Assembly (NCBI GenBank): GCA_035524095.1
Contig: DATKPK010000114.1
Span: 1 to 36,528 of the forward strand
DNA: 36,528 nt
Source of the DNA: DATJUF01 sp035524095
GTDB taxonomy: Bacteria; Desulfobacterota; Binatia; Binatales; Binataceae
Direction of reading: 5' to 3'
The stretch's first letter is position 1, and each line of letters opens with the position of its first letter. Of the stretch, positions 32,177 to 36,528 are shown one piece after another. A program made the position numbers and the translations under genes. A model generated the notes under the pieces. It was not told the DNA's origin and did not search any database. It saw nothing but the letters and a program-made list of their open reading frames with translations.

Positions 32177-32762
32177 TAAGCCCGCAAGTCCCAGTTCTCA
32201 CAAAAATTTCCTTAAATAAGTATCCTTTGATGGTCCTACGTTAAAATTTCAGTAACAAAGCATGATGAGCAGATCGTAGTAGTAGTAATGCTGAATTGTC
32301 AAGAGAAACGGGTAGAGAACGATATTTGGAATAAATCAGGCTAACTAAGCGCGCGTTCTTGCTCGCGCGCGAGGCTGCGAAGGTCGCGCGCTAACGGATT
32401 TCTGGGTCTCGCCCGCGAAAGAGAAGGTGTCGCGCACAGACTCGGTGCCAGCACCAGTGACGCGAAGCCGATCGAGCAATGAGTCCGCGAGGCGTCAAAA
32501 GTCAGTCCGGGGACCGCCGCTGTTGACCCTGAGTCGCCCGCCAAGCCGTCAGGTTTGGGTGCCTCGCGAAACCCGTGCGAGGCCGAATCTGCAAGCCGGC
32601 CTCATTAGACTCTTAGCCGCGCTTTACGAATCTGAGGCTAAACGAAAACTGATACGACTCCGCTGGCTATATCAATAAGTTTTCTATATGGTTGCCGCGC
32701 TCTGGAACCAAAACCGAGGTTCTAGAGTTATTCAAGCAGTCGTTTGTTAGATTGGAGGTACT
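32177..32762. other. 586-base gap with a GC-rich island, no supported gene
   Basis: AT-rich flanks (32180-32340 and 32640-32750) enclose a GC-rich block. At its left end GCGCGCG (32349-32355) can pair with CGCGCGC at 32364-32370 or, as an alternative, with CGCGCGC at 32385-32391. Frames at 32341-32544 (minus) and 32427-32678 (plus) are arginine/serine-rich and show no family pattern. The gap lies between divergent genes (cytochrome paralogue 2 and DUF1329), so promoters for both must be here. It could be a decayed gene or an unrecognised RNA. Confidence 0.4.
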
Positions 32763-34121
32763 ATGCGTAGACGGATTTTGGGTATGATCGGTGGCATCGC
32801 CTTACTGGGGCTCCCATCCCTGGGTTTGGCGCAGTCATCCACCGATATTAGTGATCTGAAACAGTTCTTGACTGAGACTCAGAACCAGGGGACACCACCA
32901 GCTCCTGGGACCAAGATCACGATGGCGAACTGGCAGCAATACAAGGCTTTCCTGCCGTTCGGCATGACCAAGCTTTTTCAGGGCAGCTATCAGTTGAAGA
33001 TGCCTAACGACGTCGAGATCGACATCGGCGAAACCAAGGTCGGCGGCAATTTGTTGCCAACTTTTCTGGCGGCTACAGAGAAGTATAGCGGCCAGAACTC
33101 AGTGTCTGTGACGCCCGATGGCCACTACGACCTGCAAAATTACCACGGCGGCATCCCGTTCCCGAACCCGGCCGAGCCCCATAAAGGATGGAAGGCGCTC
33201 GCCAACGTGTTCTTTGCGTATCAGCCTGCGATCGTAGCCAGCACGCCGGAAAATACTGGCGCAATCTGGTTCGCCGATCGTTTCGGCAATATTTCAGAAG
33301 ACACCTTCGACCTCGTCTATCGCCAGAGCGGCTATAACACCGACCCCGGCATTCCGGTGGACGAGACCTATGCCCCGGGGACCTGGAGCACTCAATGGTT
33401 TATGGAAGAGACGCCCGAGCAGGCGCGTTACACCGCCTCGCTCGCCCTCTTTTTCAAAGACCAGGAAGCGCATCCGTTCCCTGACCAGTATGTCTTCGTG
33501 CCTGCGCTGCGCCGCTCGCTGCGCCTCTCAACTTCTGCTCGTTGCGCTCCGATTTTTGGTAGCGACTGGGCCAACGACGACGCCAAGCTCAATGGCTTCA
33601 ATGGATCGACCTCGATTTACGACGCCGACTATCTGAGTGACCGCAAAGAAGTTGAGCTGCTCGACCCGGCGATGGATAAGGGCTACAGCTTCCCGAACGA
33701 TTATTTCATGCCGATCGGCTTCCCGAAGCCGGATTGGGGTGCTTGGCAGGTGCGGCCGGCCGCAGTCATCGACGTGCATCGTATCCCCAGTGAAGCCTCC
33801 GGTTACTGCTATGGGGACCGCGTGATGTATCTCGACAAGGAAGTTTGGCAGACCTACTGGAACGACAACTTCGACTCGAACCACAAGCTGTGGAAGGTGT
33901 TCGCTTACGAGAATGCGTTCGGCACCGATCCTGTCATGGGCCATACTTGGACTGGCATTGCCGCGATGGCATGGGATGTCCAGAACACCCATATGACCAT
34001 CTGGAGCAGTTGGGCTAATCCGAGCAAGAAGGGGTTTTTCCTCGACAGCCAAGTGCCGGGCGAATATCGCAATGGCGTCAAGTACGGTAGTCCGTCAGGC
34101 CTGATGGAAATCATGCGTTAA
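32763..34121 (+). CDS. Secreted DUF1329-family protein
   Basis: A 452-residue protein of the DUF1329 family, which is related in fold to outer-membrane lipoprotein carriers and often found near RND-type export and hydrocarbon or steroid degradation genes. A signal peptide (1-23) ends in G-L-A. Family features include D-L-K-Q-F near 30, F-A-Y-Q-P-A near 150, the R-R-S-L-R-L-S stretch near 250, and a C-terminal region with W-x-x-R-P-A-A-V and M-Y-L-D-K-E-V-W-Q-T-Y-W. The length is typical. There is no lipobox cysteine, so it should be a soluble periplasmic protein. GGAGG lies six bases before the ATG. It is divergent from the cytochrome pair and has its own terminator. Its ligand is unknown. 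Confidence 0.88.
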   Translation: MRRRILGMIGGIALLGLPSLGLAQSSTDISDLKQFLTETQNQGTPPAPGTKITMANWQQYKAFLPFGMTKLFQGSYQLKMPNDVEIDIGETKVGGNLLPTFLAATEKYSGQNSVSVTPDGHYDLQNYHGGIPFPNPAEPHKGWKALANVFFAYQPAIVASTPENTGAIWFADRFGNISEDTFDLVYRQSGYNTDPGIPVDETYAPGTWSTQWFMEETPEQARYTASLALFFKDQEAHPFPDQYVFVPALRRSLRLSTSARCAPIFGSDWANDDAKLNGFNGSTSIYDADYLSDRKEVELLDPAMDKGYSFPNDYFMPIGFPKPDWGAWQVRPAAVIDVHRIPSEASGYCYGDRVMYLDKEVWQTYWNDNFDSNHKLWKVFAYENAFGTDPVMGHTWTGIAAMAWDVQNTHMTIWSSWANPSKKGFFLDSQVPGEYRNGVKYGSPSGLMEIMR

Positions 34122-34188
34122 CGGCCTCACCGCCAACAGCAAGGATGGATTTAGCGCAAGCTGCTTCCTCCGAGCCTGAAATCAATAG

Positions 34189-34223
34189 CCGGGCGTGGAA
34201 AGTTCCACGCCCGGTTTATTTTT
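34189..34223 (+). terminator. Intrinsic terminator of the DUF1329 gene
   Basis: CCGGGCGTGGAA at 34189-34200 pairs with TTCCACGCCCGG at 34203-34214, a 12-base perfect stem with a very tight loop, followed by TTTATTTTT. It stands about 70 bases after the stop codon. Confidence 0.92.
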
Positions 34224-34308
34224 GCGAGATTTGACTGGTAGCTAAGCGAGATCATCGCCAGCACCTAGCGACGGCGCTGCTACACAAATTGAAGGGATCG
34301 CGGCGAGC

Positions 34309-34773
34309 CTAATGCGCGTCGCGGTAGGCGCGGCTCTTCAGCATCCGTTTGACCTCGCAGGTCATCACTTCTTCGCCGTCCTGATTCATCACGTGATGCT
34401 GAAAGGTGACGATGCCACGATCGGGCTTACTGGTTGGCCGAGTCCCCGTGACCTCGACCACCACCTTCATCGTATCACCGGCAAACAGGGGGCGTTTGAA
34501 GGTCATTTTATCGACCGAGACCAGCGCCAGTCCGACGCCATGAATACATCCGCTGAGGATAATCAGACCTTCGGTGAACGAGAAAATCAGAGCGCCCGGT
34601 GCAAAACGCTTCGGATAGAGCGATCGCTTTGAAACATATTCATTGCTGATGAACAACTCCTCGAAGAAGCCGCCCAGTGCCACAAACTGAGAGATTTCGG
34701 CGTCGCCGACGGTACGCCCCAGCGTTTCAATTCGATCGCCGACCTTCCAATCATCAAGATAACGCGCATCCAT
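34309..34773 (-). CDS. MaoC-like hotdog-fold protein
   Basis: A 154-residue MaoC/hydratase-like hotdog protein. V-G-D-R-I-E-T-L-G-R-T-V opens the fold, the central helix is at about 55-75 (A-P-G-A-L-I-F-S), and the F-K-R-P-L-F-A-G-D-T strand turn is at about 92-101. The D-x-N-P-x-H catalytic motif of enoyl-CoA hydratase 2 is absent; the same place reads A-L-G-G-F-F-E-E-L-F. The start ATG follows AGAGGT. It lies 56 bases downstream of an SDR gene on the same strand, so both may serve an acyl-CoA or related pathway. It may be a thioester-binding protein or a hydratase with altered chemistry. Confidence 0.82.
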   Translation of the reverse strand: MDARYLDDWKVGDRIETLGRTVGDAEISQFVALGGFFEELFISNEYVSKRSLYPKRFAPGALIFSFTEGLIILSGCIHGVGLALVSVDKMTFKRPLFAGDTMKVVVEVTGTRPTSKPDRGIVTFQHHVMNQDGEEVMTCEVKRMLKSRAYRDAH

Positions 34774-34829
34774 CCGTTAGTATTTACCTCTTACAGTTCG
34801 TTTTCTCTGGCCGCACCAATTGATGCCGA

Positions 34830-35600
34830 TCAATCCCACATTAGGCCGCCGTCGACGTTGAACGACTGCCCCGTGATATTGTCAGCCTCCGCGGATGCCA
34901 GAAACGCCGCCATATTCGCGATATCGTCCGGCGCGTTAGATCGGCCGAGTGGAATCATCGCGTCGAGCCGCCGATTCGCTTCCTCTTTGTTGAGCCCGCG
35001 CTTGTCGACGAGTTCCTGCTGGATCGTCTCGAACATATGCGTGCGCGTGGCGCCGGGACAGATCGCATTCACGTTGATATTGTGGCGAGCCAGTTGCGCC
35101 GCCGCGATTCGCGTCATTGCGATTACGGCTCCTTTGGTCCCGGCGTAGGCAATATTCGAGGTCCCGCGAAACCCCTTCCCCGCGATCGACGCAATATTGA
35201 CGATCTTGCCGGACTTCTGCTTGACCATCTCGCGTGCCGCCCGCTGCATGCAAAAGAAAAGACCGCGCGCATTCACCGAATACATCCAATCCCAATCGGT
35301 CTCGGTCACGTCAAAAAAGCCGAGGCTTTTGGTCACGCCCGCATTGTTGACCAGAACGTCGATTCGGCCGAGCTTGCCGATTGTGCGCTCGATCAGATTG
35401 TTGATTTCGTCAACTTTGCTGATATCCGCCAGCGTCAGCAAACCGCGCTCACCGATTTCCGCGAAAGTCTGCTCGGCACTTGTGCGATCGGTTTCTGCCA
35501 CCACGACTTGCGCGCCTTCACGCGCGAATCGGAGTGCCATCGCATGGCCCATCCCACGGCCGGCTCCAGTGATAACGGCAACTTTATTCTCCAATTTCAC
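34830..35600 (-). CDS. Short-chain dehydrogenase/reductase
   Basis: A 256-residue classical SDR. The cofactor motif T-G-A-G-R-G-M-G is at 11-18, N-N-A-G at 85-88, and the catalytic Ser138, Tyr152 and Lys156 in Y-A-G-T-K are all present. The C-terminus S-F-N-V-D-G-G is standard. The acidic residue after the second strand (A-E-T-D) suggests NAD rather than NADP. The start is the GTG at 35600: AGGAGG lies eight bases before it and family proteins begin here. The open frame extends about 60 codons upstream but that part is not SDR-like. With the MaoC gene it probably forms an operon, and 3-hydroxyacyl-CoA or alcohol substrates are likely. Confidence 0.9.
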   Translation of the reverse strand: MKLENKVAVITGAGRGMGHAMALRFAREGAQVVVAETDRTSAEQTFAEIGERGLLTLADISKVDEINNLIERTIGKLGRIDVLVNNAGVTKSLGFFDVTETDWDWMYSVNARGLFFCMQRAAREMVKQKSGKIVNIASIAGKGFRGTSNIAYAGTKGAVIAMTRIAAAQLARHNINVNAICPGATRTHMFETIQQELVDKRGLNKEEANRRLDAMIPLGRSNAPDDIANMAAFLASAEADNITGQSFNVDGGLMWD

Positions 35601-35730
35601 GGCATGGTCCTCCTTACGCGCGGCACTTAACGGCTTGTAGCGCGATCCCTTCGGCGGGCACAAGCCGCCTCGACAGGGCCGGCAGCGACGATAGTGGAGA
35701 GGGCCTCCGCACGTTAGATTCAAGCTGGCG

Positions 35731-36528
35731 ATGCATGCGCGCGTCATAATCGTGGGGCAAGCCGGTAAGATCGAGCAGCTCACCTATGTGATTCCACCTG
35801 CGCTCGACGGACGCGTCGCTTGTGGCCATCGCGTACTCGTACCGATGCGCTCGCGACGCATGACTGGATTAGTCGTCGAACTCGGCGAGGATTTAGAGGC
35901 TGGCAGCAGCACGCCCAAGGCGATTCTCGAATTGCTCGAATCACGGCCGCTGTTTGATCGCGCTCATCTGCAGCTGATCGAATTTCTCGCGTCCTATTAC
36001 ATGGCGCCGATTGGCGAGGCGTATCGCTCGGTGATTCCCGCGATCGCGCGGGTTGAATCGCGCCGCCTGTTCAAACCGGGCCGCACACCCGACGCACTCG
36101 CGCACGCCACGTTAACAACGCTTGAGCGCTCGATTCTGGACAGTGTCGCCAAGCGGCCATTGAGTGCGCGGCAGATTCGATCTCTCGGCAATGCTGACGA
36201 GGCCGACTCCGCGCTGGCCCGTCTGGCTGCCGAAGGACTCATCGAGGCTTCCGACGCTACTCGTGGCCGTCATCGCACGACTGCTCTCTCTATCGTTCGG
36301 CTATCCGATCCTTCGGCATCAACAAAAATGCGCGGGCGGGTACAGCGCGAAATCCAGGCGCTGCTCTCCTCTGCGAACTCGGGCGGCATCGCGCTGACTG
36401 TCCTTGAAGATCAATTACCGGGCGCACGTAGCGTCTTGCGCACCATGGTTAAGCGAGGCCTCGCCGAGATCATCACTGATCCAGCGGCGGGAGCTCTGGA
36501 CGTCTCTTCGGAGGCCAATCAGTTAAGG
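35731..36528 (+). CDS. priA: Primosomal protein N' (replication restart helicase), N-terminal part
   Basis: The first 266 codons of PriA run off the right edge without a stop. The 3'-DNA-binding domain (about 1-100) is clear: I-E-Q-L-T-Y-V-I-P, then G-H-R-V-L-V-P-M-R-S-R-R-M-T-G, and L-I-E-F-L-A-S-Y-Y-M-A-P-I-G-E-A near 85-100. A winged-helix segment (about 125-260) follows. The helicase core lies outside the window. PriA recognises stalled forks and loads the replicative helicase. It diverges from the SDR gene across 130 bases. The upstream ribosome site is weak. Confidence 0.88.
   Translation, partial: MHARVIIVGQAGKIEQLTYVIPPALDGRVACGHRVLVPMRSRRMTGLVVELGEDLEAGSSTPKAILELLESRPLFDRAHLQLIEFLASYYMAPIGEAYRSVIPAIARVESRRLFKPGRTPDALAHATLTTLERSILDSVAKRPLSARQIRSLGNADEADSALARLAAEGLIEASDATRGRHRTTALSIVRLSDPSASTKMRGRVQREIQALLSSANSGGIALTVLEDQLPGARSVLRTMVKRGLAEIITDPAAGALDVSSEANQLR

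Noticed and set aside
1..36528. Insertion sequences, prophage, CRISPR-Cas, tRNA or rRNA genes
   Set aside because: No transposase, integrase, phage structural, Cas or stable-RNA signature was seen on either strand.

Overview
This is bacterial chromosomal DNA with a moderately high G+C content by eye. The genes are dense, there are no introns, and most intergenic gaps are short. Housekeeping markers (YqgF/RuvX, MltG, a CysQ-like phosphatase and the N-terminus of PriA) sit among an F420-type luciferase-like oxidoreductase, a bacterial deoxyhypusine-synthase homologue, a DUF1329 protein and diheme cytochromes. This mix would fit an uncultured lineage such as Candidatus Binatota (formerly grouped with Deltaproteobacteria). 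That is a low-confidence inference from gene content, because there is no rRNA or tRNA in the window.

Positions 1-7000 look like an accessory segment with small operons, looser spacing and several strong AAGGAG-type ribosome sites. It holds a possible partial gene leaving the left edge, an esterase, a protein made of two DUF2889-like copies, a CGNR zinc-finger regulator (minus strand), and a divergent three-gene operon. That operon encodes a dehalogenase/epoxide-hydrolase-like enzyme, an alpha/beta hydrolase whose nucleophile is alanine, and a class I disulfide flavoprotein reductase. The regulator/operon gap carries an operator-like set of repeats.

Positions 7147-16702 (minus strand) read as one long cell-envelope run: ruvX, mltG, a Gly/Asn-rich membrane protein, a MoxR AAA ATPase, a DUF58 protein, a BatA-like protein and a large protein with two von Willebrand A domains. 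Divergent from it is a LysM/OapA-like M23 peptidase, then an F420-type oxidoreductase, an MFS carrier and a tandem-duplicated HPP-like membrane protein. Two minus-strand genes follow (CysQ-like phosphatase, deoxyhypusine-synthase-like enzyme), then a degenerate cytidylate-kinase-like protein fused to a BON domain, and a hybrid histidine kinase with two receiver domains.

Positions 27419-34308 are the most distinctive part. Two tandem paralogous secreted diheme cytochromes each start at GTG, each have a leader hairpin that covers the ribosome site, and each end in their own intrinsic terminator. Upstream of them, on the other strand, is a secreted DUF1329 protein with a strong terminator, reached across a 586-base gap without a convincing gene. 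The window closes with an SDR-MaoC pair and the start of priA. No transposase, CRISPR array, tRNA or rRNA was found.
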